Shown: positions 56,422-64,000 of the stretch, piece by piece
Layout: the number at the start of each line of letters is the position of its first letter
Position numbering within the stretch: the first letter of the stretch is position 1
NCBI GenBank assembly: GCA_938743325.2
Contig: OW568871.1
Span: forward strand, 372,001-436,000
Length of the DNA stretch: 64,000 bases
Reading direction: 5' to 3'
DNA from: Pycnococcus provasolii
Lineage: Eukaryota > Chlorophyta > Pseudoscourfieldiophyceae > Pseudoscourfieldiales > Pycnococcaceae
Program-made: the position numbers and the translations under genes
The notes under the pieces: model-generated
The model's database searches: none
Told to the model about the DNA's origin: nothing
Seen by the model: the letters and a program-made list of their open reading frames with translations, nothing else

Positions 56422-57282
56422 TCAAAGCGCGACGGCGACCTTAGTAGGAACTGGCGACACTTCTATTGTGAGCTTGATGGAAGCTTGCAAGGTGATTGGC
56501 GATGCCGTCGTCACGGGCGCAATGTGTGCAGCCGTCACGTACAGGGCGCGATTCCTCAGGCGCGATTCCCACGCAGAGATGGAAGCGCGAGCGGCATCCC
56601 AGCAGCCTGACGGACACGTGAAGGCGACAAGCGCGTTGCCTGCTCCATCTGAGCCGTCCTCCCATCGCGCCTCCACGAGCCAACTGCCACGTGCAACAGA
56701 TGATGAACGCGCGTCGCGAGGAGGAACGCGCACGACGGGATAGTCGCAAAGCATACCCACGAGCGTTTGCGGGTGCACGCCTGTCGCGTCGACGGAAACC
56801 GTCGAGGCGTACTGCTCGGCGCTTGTGTGTTGCAAAGCCGGTTTACCACGTCGTCTTGGCCTTCGGCGCGTCACAGTCTCGAACGTGCCCTCCGATTCCT
56901 CCGCGCTCCAGTCCGCAATCGTCACCTCGACCGTCGCTCTCGATATCTCGCACTGCCTGATCGCCACGGCCAGACGCGCCGCAACGTCACACGCTGGGCC
57001 ATACACCTCCCTCGCCGCGAGCGTGTCGTTGTGCGCATCCACGAGAATGACGTCGGACTTTCCGTCGATGCTCGGCCAGTTCTCGAGACGTTCAGCTAGT
57101 TGACGTGCGCGGCAAACAGCGAGTGCCGCCCCCGCGACGTCGATAAGCACCAAGCCTTTATCTGCCGCGTGCGCACTGCGTACTTCGTTTTCGTCGTAGT
57201 ATGAGTCGAGGTACGTGCAGTCGCGAAGTCCTTTAGAGACCGCAAGCAGTCTCAGGTCACGAGGACTGTGCGTTGTGTCCAT
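56422..57282 (-). CDS. unknown 286-aa protein, second cistron behind MOCS2A
   Basis: The ATG at 57282 is only 7 bp past the MOCS2A stop, on the same strand, in a strong context (GGCATGG). The sequence is globular and mixed alpha/beta: GLVLIDVAGAALAVCRARQL, SDVILVDAHNDTLAAREVYG, VTIADWSAEESEG, a basic linker (TRRRPRRRGK), QTLVGMLCDYPVVRVPPRD and ALYVTAAHIAPVTTASPITL. It has no signal peptide or membrane helix. It is not MoaE-like: I see none of the MoaE motifs, so the animal MOCS2A-MOCS2B arrangement is not repeated. TGTAA follows on its strand at 56394-56390. I do not recognise the family. Confidence 0.7.
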   Translation of the reverse strand: MDTTHSPRDLRLLAVSKGLRDCTYLDSYYDENEVRSAHAADKGLVLIDVAGAALAVCRARQLAERLENWPSIDGKSDVILVDAHNDTLAAREVYGPACDVAARLAVAIRQCEISRATVEVTIADWSAEESEGTFETVTRRRPRRRGKPALQHTSAEQYASTVSVDATGVHPQTLVGMLCDYPVVRVPPRDARSSSVARGSWLVEARWEDGSDGAGNALVAFTCPSGCWDAARASISAWESRLRNRALYVTAAHIAPVTTASPITLQASIKLTIEVSPVPTKVAVAL

Positions 57283-57289
57283 GCCGTGG

Positions 57290-57643
57290 TTACCCGCCGC
57301 TGATGGGTGGAAGGACTGCGATTTCGTCTCCGGAACGAACGTTGCGAATCACCGAACTTGTCGGGTCAACAAATTCCTGGTTGTGCGCGAATGCGACGCC
57401 AGCCGGTAGAATTGCAGATAGTTTCGGGTACCTTTCCGTGATTGCACGAACGAGCGCGGCGAGCGGTACGTCTTCAGGACCCAACTCAAGTTCAGCTTGA
57501 TGATCCCCTTCCCCAGAGCCCGGTAGGTTTCCTCTGATGACTTCAATCTGCGTTTTTTTTGTGCCCGCGAGTTCACTACACGATGCGAAAAATAACACGG
57601 TTACTGTAGCCACAGAATCACAAGCAGAAGCAGAAGCGGACAT
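57290..57643 (-). CDS. MOCS2A: molybdopterin synthase small subunit (sulfur carrier)
   Basis: The 117-aa protein starts MSASASACDSVATVTVLFFA. It is a beta-grasp MoaD/CNX7 protein that carries the thiocarboxylate used to make molybdopterin. Family features are VTVLFFASCSELAGTKKTQI, LAALVRAITERYPKLSAIL, VAFAHNQEFVDP, LRNVRSGDEIAVLPPISGG-type ending (here RNVRSGDEIAVLPPISGG), and the essential C-terminal GG directly before the stop. The extra loop RGNLPGSGEGDHQAEL makes it longer than bacterial MoaD. It lies head to head with a small ORF and directly before the 286-aa ORF. Confidence 0.93.
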   Translation of the reverse strand: MSASASACDSVATVTVLFFASCSELAGTKKTQIEVIRGNLPGSGEGDHQAELELGPEDVPLAALVRAITERYPKLSAILPAGVAFAHNQEFVDPTSSVIRNVRSGDEIAVLPPISGG

Positions 57644-57846
57644 ACAAATAAAAAAAAAAAGAAGAGTATGTAAGTAATTAAACGGATGACAAATAGTGAC
57701 AAAAATGACATAATGACGTAGTGGTAGGGACAGTGTTTCAGACCGGAGGGGGAGGAGGAGGTTTTGCTGAGAGGTTTGGGGTTCGGGGTTAGCGAGGCCC
57801 CCCAGCCAGACGTTTTTCCCATCACTCCCCATCACTCTCCCCATCA

Positions 57847-58083
57847 ATGTCCGATCGTTTGGTGCGTTTCGTCGAGCGTCACCGCACTTCCTTGACGGCG
57901 GGAATTCTCGTGTGGGCGTGCTTATTATCCATGGACATGCAAAATATTAAACAATCACAAACGTTCAAAGATTCTAAACTTAATCAGAATAACCACGTTG
58001 GAGCACCCTTGGAGGAGTCTATGACGCAAAATCAAAACAACTCCAGGAAACGGGGGGCGTGGTGGAGATGGTGGGAGGCGTAA
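57847..58083 (+). CDS. small single-pass membrane protein (78 aa), tentative
   Basis: The ORF starts MSDRLVRFVERHRTSLTAGI, with one hydrophobic segment (SLTAGILVWACLLSM) after a basic N-terminus, then a polar Gln/Asn/Lys tail ending WWRWWEA. It has a separate promoter with GGGGTTCGGGGTTAG about 60 bp upstream and is divergent from MOCS2A. It looks real by position and the clear helix, but I know no family, and a chance ORF of this size is possible. Confidence 0.4.
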   Translation: MSDRLVRFVERHRTSLTAGILVWACLLSMDMQNIKQSQTFKDSKLNQNNHVGAPLEESMTQNQNNSRKRGAWWRWWEA

Positions 58084-58167
58084 TTATCCTCGTGTCGAAA
58101 ATCGACGAAAATCGAACTCATAGGAGGAGGAGAACATATGTATATATCACGTGAGCCTGAATCTTAC

Positions 58168-60300
58168 TTACAAAGGGGATGCGGATCCCAAAGAACGCAA
58201 CGAGTCAATAAACTCGCACGGTGTGTCGATCGAGCAACCGCCAACTATGACGTCGCGACCGAGCTTGCGGCTCAGCAGGTGCGCCATGCGAACTTCAGAT
58301 CGGCCTACGCCACCAACGACGAACACAACCAGAGCCGCGGACTGAGTCGCGCGAGTACTTCCGCCAACGGCGCTTACGCCGCCGCGAGCTGCTGCGGCAT
58401 ATGCGTCGTCGCCGCTGGGGGCACCACCCGACGACGAAGAGCGCTTCGAACGCAGGCTCTTGCCCTTCGGTGCTGACGCCGCGCTCGCAGACGCTAACGT
58501 GCCCGACGCTGCTGGAGGTGGCATATGGTGCGCGCCGGCACCAACGTCCACAAACTCGCTGGAATCGAGCTCGCCCGCAGAGCACGCCACCACGAGGTCC
58601 GCGAGCCGAGGTGTGAAGGCGTCGAGCTCATAAGCCGCTTCTTGCATGTCCTCCGAAGATCGCGACTTGTGAAAATTGTGCTTCTTTCCCCCAAACCAAG
58701 TGCTCTTGCCCTCTCCACTGGTCTCGTTCAGGCTTCCCTTGGGCGCTTCCTTCGTCACGGGGATGCCCAGCCGCTCCAGCGATTCGATCGCGGCCATGTC
58801 CGCCGCGGTGAGATTGGCAACCTTGCGCCACTGCGACATCTTCGCACCGTCGAATTTTCGAAGGTGTGTCGCGCCGTAGCAGATGAGAGCGCGCAGCTTG
58901 TCCGAAGGGTGGCAATTGCCGCCGGCTGGGCCGCTGAGGAAGGGAACGAGGTCCTTGCCCTGTTTTTTGCCCGCAACGAGCTCCTGTTCAAGTGTTCCTA
59001 GATCCTTTAGCGATCGCGCAGTCAGAGCGGCATTCATGCGCGCGCTCATGTCGACGTGGCAGCTGAGCCGTCGCATCTCAATCTGGTACTCCGGCAGAGC
59101 TGCCACAAGCTTCGAGAGGTCTCTTGTGTTCGTAGCCTGCAAGCTGCCCTCCTTGCCCGCCTGCTCTCCAGCCTTGCGTGCACGTGCCGCGGCGTTGCGC
59201 GACGTGAAATCTTTCAGCTTAGCATCCAGTCGCTCGAACGCCTCCGCGACGTGAAGGAAGCGCAGCTCACCGAAGAGCTCGTCGGTTGGACCGAGGACGT
59301 GATGATTCGACGGAGCTCCCGCGGGCGGGGGAGGTGGAGGTGGGGCAGCGGCGAGCTCCGAATGCGCAGTTGCGGCGGCGTCCAGGGTGCCAGGGGCGGG
59401 AGGCACGTACACGCCGTCGGCCCGCACCGCAAAGAGGTCACACGCGAGTGTTTCGTAGTGGAAGTCGTGGATGACGGGAGCGACTGCGTCGAAGCCGCGG
59501 TCCACGACCAGCAGTTCGGGACCACTCGCACTTCCCATCGATGCGCCAGTTGCCGCCAGCGCACGCGCCGCCGCCTCCGCCACCCGTCTTGTGGTATCCG
59601 CGCGCCGCGCGCCTCCCGGAACGTCCTCGGCGTCAACAGATGCGACGCGCCGGTAGCGCACGCGCGGCGCCTCTCCGAGTGTCGCGAACACGGTTGCGAG
59701 TCTAGCGCCAATTTCCTCGCACGCTGCGTCGGCGTCTCTCGAGCCACCTGCTATGGACGCTTCGCCGTACAGCCTTAGCATCGCGCGAGGCACTGGAACG
59801 GTGAACGCCCTGGGGTCGCTCGCGATGAACTCGACGTTTGCCTCTGCGAGCGCCGTCAGTCGCGAAATGAGCGGCTGGCACCTCTTGATGGCATCGAGCA
59901 GCTGCGGCGGCACAGCTCTCGAGAAGTAGACGCGCGCTTCTCGGTACCTGGCTTCCCCGTGCGGCCAGTCTGCGATAAGTCGGTTGACAGAATTCACGGA
60001 CGGCTCAATGAAGTACGTGACAGGCATTGTTGGCATAGGTTCTCTTCCCTTGTTGAGGTCTTCGACGAGTGAGAAGCCTAGGTCAACGAGGTCGGCCATT
60101 TTCATGCATGCGGAGAGCACGGGTGTGGTGGTGGCGTCGAGCACGAGAACGCGCCATGTGGACCCCACAAGATCTTGTGGACCCACAGACCCAAGCACTT
60201 CGCTGCGCAGGCGGTGAAGAAGCGCGCGGGACAGTGCACTGGGACCTGCCCCCCCGCTTGCGCCGGTAACAGCAGGCAAGGACGACGGAGCAGCTGCCAT
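58168..60300 (-). CDS. Sec1/Munc18 (SM) protein
   Basis: The 710-aa protein is close to the 600-700 aa of SM proteins, which clasp syntaxins and SNARE bundles in membrane fusion. Landmarks are WRVLVLDATTTPVLSACMKM, YFIEPSVNSVNRLIADWP, ARVYFSRAVPP, ELLVVDRGFDAVAPVIHDFH then YETLACDLF, VLGPTDELFGELRFLHVAEA, LSKLVAALPEYQIEMRRLSC, LEQELVAGKKQGKDLVPF, DKLRALICYGATH, and the final VVFVVGGVGRSEVRMAHLLS. It is nearest the Sec1/KEULE/Munc18-1 branch (exocytosis). Pro-, Ala- and Ser-rich loops are inserted in domains 3a and 3b. Confidence 0.93.
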   Translation of the reverse strand: MAAAPSSLPAVTGASGGAGPSALSRALLHRLRSEVLGSVGPQDLVGSTWRVLVLDATTTPVLSACMKMADLVDLGFSLVEDLNKGREPMPTMPVTYFIEPSVNSVNRLIADWPHGEARYREARVYFSRAVPPQLLDAIKRCQPLISRLTALAEANVEFIASDPRAFTVPVPRAMLRLYGEASIAGGSRDADAACEEIGARLATVFATLGEAPRVRYRRVASVDAEDVPGGARRADTTRRVAEAAARALAATGASMGSASGPELLVVDRGFDAVAPVIHDFHYETLACDLFAVRADGVYVPPAPGTLDAAATAHSELAAAPPPPPPPAGAPSNHHVLGPTDELFGELRFLHVAEAFERLDAKLKDFTSRNAAARARKAGEQAGKEGSLQATNTRDLSKLVAALPEYQIEMRRLSCHVDMSARMNAALTARSLKDLGTLEQELVAGKKQGKDLVPFLSGPAGGNCHPSDKLRALICYGATHLRKFDGAKMSQWRKVANLTAADMAAIESLERLGIPVTKEAPKGSLNETSGEGKSTWFGGKKHNFHKSRSSEDMQEAAYELDAFTPRLADLVVACSAGELDSSEFVDVGAGAHHMPPPAASGTLASASAASAPKGKSLRSKRSSSSGGAPSGDDAYAAAARGGVSAVGGSTRATQSAALVVFVVGGVGRSEVRMAHLLSRKLGRDVIVGGCSIDTPCEFIDSLRSLGSASPL

Positions 60301-61299
60301 GCTACTACAAGCTTCTTAAAAGCACTATTAACACGAATGCAAATAAGAGAGAGAGAATGACGAAGCAGGCCGGCACAAGGAGAATAAATTGAAGCGCGCG
60401 GGAGAAGAAACAGAAATTCCTCCGCGCTGTTTATGGGCATCTCCGGGATCCCTCGTTGCACTATTTGCCATATCCTGAGTCCATGCTCGTCGGGCCCTCC
60501 GACAGCGGGCCTACTACTCATAGCTAGTGCGCACTCAGCCACTCACTGTCCCGCACCCGCGGAGAGTACGGAATTACCCAACCTGCTGGGAGCCGGGCAG
60601 CCGGCACTCATGGATCAAGACGGTCAGCCACCACCATAGCCCGACAGACACGGAATCGAGTTCGACGAATGGCGCATCAGATACTTCTCTCTCCGTACGA
60701 GCGCGAGCGCGCGGAGCGCGTCGCTTCCAACAAGAGGAAGATGGACAACATTTTCGGACGAGCATCGACGAAGACGTGGTACGTCGCTGCGATCGACAAC
60801 ATAAGGAGTTGGTGTTCGGCAATGTCGTGGCGCAGGGACAAGAGGTGAAGAAGATCCCACATCGTCAGGCAGGGCGAGTGGGACGAAGAACTCGTTTCCG
60901 CGACCTACTTACGGCGTGACATCGTCGTTCGCCTTGTCAACTGGCTCAACTCTCGCGCCTTTCCGCTCGTGATCTCGCACTCGCAAACGCACCGCGTTGG
61001 TATCATACTGGTACGCTGGTACTTACTCCTACATATGTACTTCAGAACCGCGCCTAAGTTGGTCTGTTACACACACACGAAAGATCACCGTCGAGAGTTA
61101 GTCGGGGGAGTCGGGGCCCCCGGGGCGGCGGGGCCCGCCGGCCCCCGAGTTCCTCCTGCAACCCGCCCACAAGGGGGGTTTGACCCTCTCGCGACCGGAC
61201 GAGGTCAGCTTAAGTTGAGTTGACCGTTTGAACCCCCGGGCCCGGGGAGGCCCGGCGGAGAACTAAGTTCCCCTCCATTTCCACAGAGCAGGAGTTCCG
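60301..61299. other. 1-kb gene-poor region, possible decayed gene
   Basis: No full gene is supported. A plus-strand ORF from 60671 begins MAHQILLSPYERERAERVAS with protein-like charge patterning and continues about 60 codons. In another frame, from about 60860, TYLRRDIVVRLVNWLNSRAF also looks protein-like. They may be exons or pieces of a broken host gene. From 61090 to 61260 the sequence is extreme G/C runs (GGGGCCCCCGGGGCGG). Confidence 0.4.
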
Positions 61300-64000
61300 A
61301 TGTCCGGCGTATACGGCTCGACCGTCGAAGACGTCGACGACTCCGAGCTCGAGACGATTATGGTGCACGGCCGTGGTGGTGGTGGTGGTGGTGGTGGTGG
61401 TGGTGGTGGTGGTGGTGGTGGAGTTGGCCCTCGTCGCGACTCGCTCTCCTCCTTGCAAGGTGGTGGTGGTGGTGGCCTTCCTGCTGGTGGTGGTGGTGGC
61501 CTTGCTCCCGAACGCCGCCGCGACTCGCTCTCCTCCGTGCAAGGTGGTGGTGGTGGCGACCTTCCTGCTGGTGGTAATGAACTTGCACTTGCAGAGCGTG
61601 AGCACTTGCAAGATGAAAGACAAGAAGGAAATGGGAATAGGCCGGCCATGGCGGCGCCCTCCGACGTCGACTCCGACGAAGACCACTTCGACGAAGTCTT
61701 CCACGACGAAGATGAACAATATGAGGAGGAGAGAGATACGAGCGCAACCTTGAGAGACAGGGGGAGAACGCAAGTGACCATGATGAGACGCGTCTGTGCA
61801 GCCGTCGGTGAACCGCTTCCGCCGTCCACATTTCTCGTCGACCCGAACGCGCCCATGGACGAAGTCGCGAGAGAACTCGCAGCCAGAACTGCTTCTTTCG
61901 CAGACCTTGCAAACTACGTGCACTCGGGCATGGACGTCGCGGGTGTCGACGACACGGACGTGCGGGCATTCTACACGACGCTGTGTGCTGCGGCGAAGGG
62001 TGTACGAAAAGGACGACAACCCGTGTTTCGCGACGACTCCCTCACGCTGCACGAGTGGTATCTGCAGTTCCTCAACGGAAACTTTCAAATCGCATGGAAA
62101 AGATACGCAGCCGGAGCGCGGTCGCGCGCGCTTGCCGCTGCCTCACGTCCTGACAGACCACACACAAGCTCGCTGCTCACGCTCGTGGCGACGACGAGCG
62201 CGGATCCCAGCCAGATTCCCATCGCGCCCGAAACCGCTCTCACCGTTTTGCGCCTGCCACGGCACTACACGCGCGCAGTCGCCGCCTTAACCTTCCTGCC
62301 ATTCACGGGCGCTGCCAGCTTGTTTGGTCTTGCACGCATAGCTGGCGACACCATCGATATGCTGCGCGTGCTCCTTGCCACCGCGGGAAATGCGGGAGGA
62401 GAAGGAGCAGTGGGCGGCGTCGGTGGTGCGAATTCCGGCACCGGAAAGATGGGCGCCGCGCTTGTGCTCGCGGTCTGCGTGACGCCCACGTGGCTTCTTG
62501 CCTTCTGCGGTCTCATGATTGTCGCGGCATTCCGACCTCGCTACACCACGGATGATGCCGTTGCTAGTCTCCTCATCTGTGCGTTTGTAGTAAGCCTGGC
62601 GGCGAGTCATATTGCGCGCTTGACCGAGCTATGCGCCGCGGCTGCGCAAGCGGCTCTTGACGAGGACGGTGCACGTGGCGCATCCTCGCCGCCGAGCCTG
62701 ACTTTCCCAGGGGGTGAACGGCACATGGAACCAGATGCTCGCGCGAGCGTACGAGTGGTGCACCCACGCGAGGATGGTGTCTTCAAACTCGGTGACATGT
62801 CCGCAACGGCAGCAGCCTCGACCGCCGCCGCACCTCCTCCTCAAAAGGCGTCTGATGCCGTGGTCGAATACGAGCCCCCTGCAAATAATGAGGAGGAGAT
62901 CCTGCTTGCGGCGCGACGCGGCGCTGAAGAGGAGGAGGAGCAGCCAAGCGGTGCCGGTGTTCTGGATAATGGAAAGCGGCACAAGTACAGTGTACGTGGA
63001 AGGCACAAGGCGAAGATGACAGCGGCGTCCGAAGGGTCGCCGACACGCGCGGGTCGTGCACACATTGCAGCGGCGATGAACGCCTCGGCAACCCTCTCGT
63101 CAATGAATGCACCACCCGCGCAGCAATCTCACCTAAGCACACGCAAACCTGTGCTACAAGGTCTGAAGAGATTTGGGCGGACATCCTTGGCACCGCGCGT
63201 GCACCCATGGGCCGCGGCGGCCCGCCCACAGGCACGTGCGAGCGACGCGATGTCAGAGCGGCGAGTTGCGCAGATCATACTGAGTCGAGGAAGTGCGACA
63301 ACTTCCTCCGTGCGTGGTGGTATGCGAGAAGGCGCACCTCCGCTGCCGGCAATCACGGGCAAGCGTGGCGTTCGCCACGCCAAGGCAACCGCACGATGGC
63401 TTTGGTCTCGCGGCGAAGGCTTGCTTTTGTTAGCGCTCGTGGTCGCCCTTGCAGCTCTCCCGACTGTGGTGCGTATAGCGTCCGGGGTGCCGGCACTCGG
63501 CGGAACGCCAGAGTCGGCTGTGTGCGTGCGCCGTGTCGTACCAAGCTTTGTGAGCGACGTGATTGGATTCAAGACTTGCGATCCGCATGTTTCCAGTGAC
63601 GACGTGAATGCGGCAAAGGCGGCGGCAGCTGCCGCGGATGCCTACGTGATCCGCGATGCCAAGCAACCTCCAACGCCTCCGCCAAAACCGCCGCTTTCGG
63701 ACAGCCTGGCACCGTTTCGTCTGGATGCCTTGGTTCCACCTCCACCGCCATTCGCGGAACCGCCGCCTCCACCGGCACCAGGCAACAACTTCTCATTCAG
63801 CCCGCCAGATGCACCGAGCCCACCACCAACTTCTCCACCACCTCCCCCGCCACCACTGCCATTTGTACAGACGGTGACAAATCTCGACGATGTGCTGAGC
63901 GTCGCCCGCGGCGAAGCCGACGGCGGATCCGTCGTGGGAGCTACGTGCACAGCCTTGCTTGCTGCAAACGCGCTACTTCTCGGGACGGCAATTTTGCTCG
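61300..64000 (+). CDS. large multi-pass membrane protein with poly-Gly and Pro-rich parts, 3' incomplete
   Basis: One frame is open from the ATG at 61300 to the window end (900 codons), without a stop. Residues 1-95 have poly-Gly tracts alternating with RRDSLSSLQGG and RRDSLSSVQGG. An acidic stretch follows, then a globular part (about 165-310, including DDSLTLHEWYLQFLNGNFQI). Hydrophobic segments lie at about 330-349, 384-411 and 420-441. A long Ala/Glu/Arg cytosolic-type region follows, then another helix at 705-728 (LLLLALVVALAALPTVV). A Pro-rich linker (about 785-855: PSPPPTSPPPPPPP, extensin-like) and a further helix start (ALLAANALLLGTAILL) complete the visible part. I do not recognise it. 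Confidence 0.65.
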   Translation, partial: MSGVYGSTVEDVDDSELETIMVHGRGGGGGGGGGGGGGGGGVGPRRDSLSSLQGGGGGGLPAGGGGGLAPERRRDSLSSVQGGGGGDLPAGGNELALAEREHLQDERQEGNGNRPAMAAPSDVDSDEDHFDEVFHDEDEQYEEERDTSATLRDRGRTQVTMMRRVCAAVGEPLPPSTFLVDPNAPMDEVARELAARTASFADLANYVHSGMDVAGVDDTDVRAFYTTLCAAAKGVRKGRQPVFRDDSLTLHEWYLQFLNGNFQIAWKRYAAGARSRALAAASRPDRPHTSSLLTLVATTSADPSQIPIAPETALTVLRLPRHYTRAVAALTFLPFTGAASLFGLARIAGDTIDMLRVLLATAGNAGGEGAVGGVGGANSGTGKMGAALVLAVCVTPTWLLAFCGLMIVAAFRPRYTTDDAVASLLICAFVVSLAASHIARLTELCAAAAQAALDEDGARGASSPPSLTFPGGERHMEPDARASVRVVHPREDGVFKLGDMSATAAASTAAAPPPQKASDAVVEYEPPANNEEEILLAARRGAEEEEEQPSGAGVLDNGKRHKYSVRGRHKAKMTAASEGSPTRAGRAHIAAAMNASATLSSMNAPPAQQSHLSTRKPVLQGLKRFGRTSLAPRVHPWAAAARPQARASDAMSERRVAQIILSRGSATTSSVRGGMREGAPPLPAITGKRGVRHAKATARWLWSRGEGLLLLALVVALAALPTVVRIASGVPALGGTPESAVCVRRVVPSFVSDVIGFKTCDPHVSSDDVNAAKAAAAAADAYVIRDAKQPPTPPPKPPLSDSLAPFRLDALVPPPPPFAEPPPPPAPGNNFSFSPPDAPSPPPTSPPPPPPPLPFVQTVTNLDDVLSVARGEADGGSVVGATCTALLAANALLLGTAILL
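61375..61422 (+). repeat. (GGT)15 microsatellite encoding poly-Gly
   Basis: Fifteen GGT codons plus one GGA lie near the start of the large membrane protein. Shorter GGT runs recur at about 61458 and 61485. Confidence 0.9.

Noticed and set aside
56422-57282. Second cistron as molybdopterin synthase large subunit (MoaE/MOCS2B)
   Set aside because: The position invites it, but none of the MoaE motifs are visible and the length and fold pattern differ.
61210-62088. 292-codon minus-strand ORF opposite the last gene
   Set aside because: It is the complement of the poly-Gly gene, giving Thr/His runs and Arg-rich text. The plus frame stays open for 900 codons and has membrane helices.
1-64000. tRNA, rRNA, CRISPR, transposase, retroelement or virus-like genes
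   Set aside because: I scanned both strands for these and saw no convincing signal, though short RNA genes could be missed by eye.

Overview
The window is a compact, GC-rich stretch of a eukaryotic nuclear genome. It holds about 32 protein genes on both strands, usually 70-400 bp apart. Almost all are intronless: only three genes show introns I can support (four introns in total). Canonical eukaryotic housekeeping genes are present: ELP3, eL21, fibrillarin, RRS1, BUD23, CNOT4, a Sec1/Munc18 protein, V-ATPase F, mitochondrial F1 delta and kinesin-14. They sit beside genes expected in a photosynthetic cell: uroporphyrinogen-III methyltransferase, a DUF2470 protein with a transit-like N-terminus, and the sulfotransferase/aminotransferase-IV fusion known from plants. 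Several genes have the green-algal poly(A) hexamer-like word TGTAA just past the stop. TTAGGG/TTTAGGG/TTTTAGGG runs occur in promoters. I infer a green picoalga (prasinophyte-like chlorophyte), but another small photosynthetic protist is not excluded. No rRNA, tRNA, CRISPR, transposase or virus-like element was recognised.

Layout. 0-2.9 kb: two secreted, internally repetitive proteins, the second flanked by a 45-bp inverted repeat. 2.9-6 kb: a coiled-coil protein and the mitochondrial ATP synthase delta subunit (one intron). 6-14 kb: ELP3 with a C-terminal membrane anchor, V-ATPase F, a PDZ-less Nas2-like proteasome chaperone, RRS1 and kinesin-14. 14-19 kb: a membrane-anchored esterase/depolymerase-like protein, eL21 and a sphingolipid delta-4 desaturase. 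19-31 kb: a 2564-aa STAND/TPR-like giant converging on a HEAT-repeat protein. 31-39 kb: the sulfotransferase-aminotransferase fusion, BUD23 and a very long Ala/Glu coiled-coil protein. 40-48 kb: CNOT4, a tandem pair of secreted His/Asp/Cys-rich proteins with duplicated promoters, and an ABCG transporter carrying two near-identical introner-type introns. 48-57 kb: SUMT, a SUI1-UIM-zinc-finger protein, fibrillarin, a DUF2470 protein, a Fes1/HspBP1 exchange factor and a UBL-SAYSvFN protein. 56-64 kb: an unknown ORF placed 7 bp behind molybdopterin synthase small subunit (likely bicistronic), a small membrane protein, Sec1, a gene-poor kilobase, and a large membrane protein that runs off the end.

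How the genes relate. Ribosome and translation functions dominate the housekeeping set (eL21, RRS1, BUD23, fibrillarin, ELP3, and a SUI1-domain protein). Ubiquitin and proteostasis functions are also frequent (CNOT4, the UIM protein, Nas2-like, Fes1, SAYSvFN). The most unusual items are the introners, the SUI1-UIM-NZF architecture, the duplicated metal-ligand-rich secreted proteins with a conserved CATGTG pair in each promoter, the MOCS2A-led gene pair, and telomere-like arrays joined to a GGTTCCC motif upstream of several genes.
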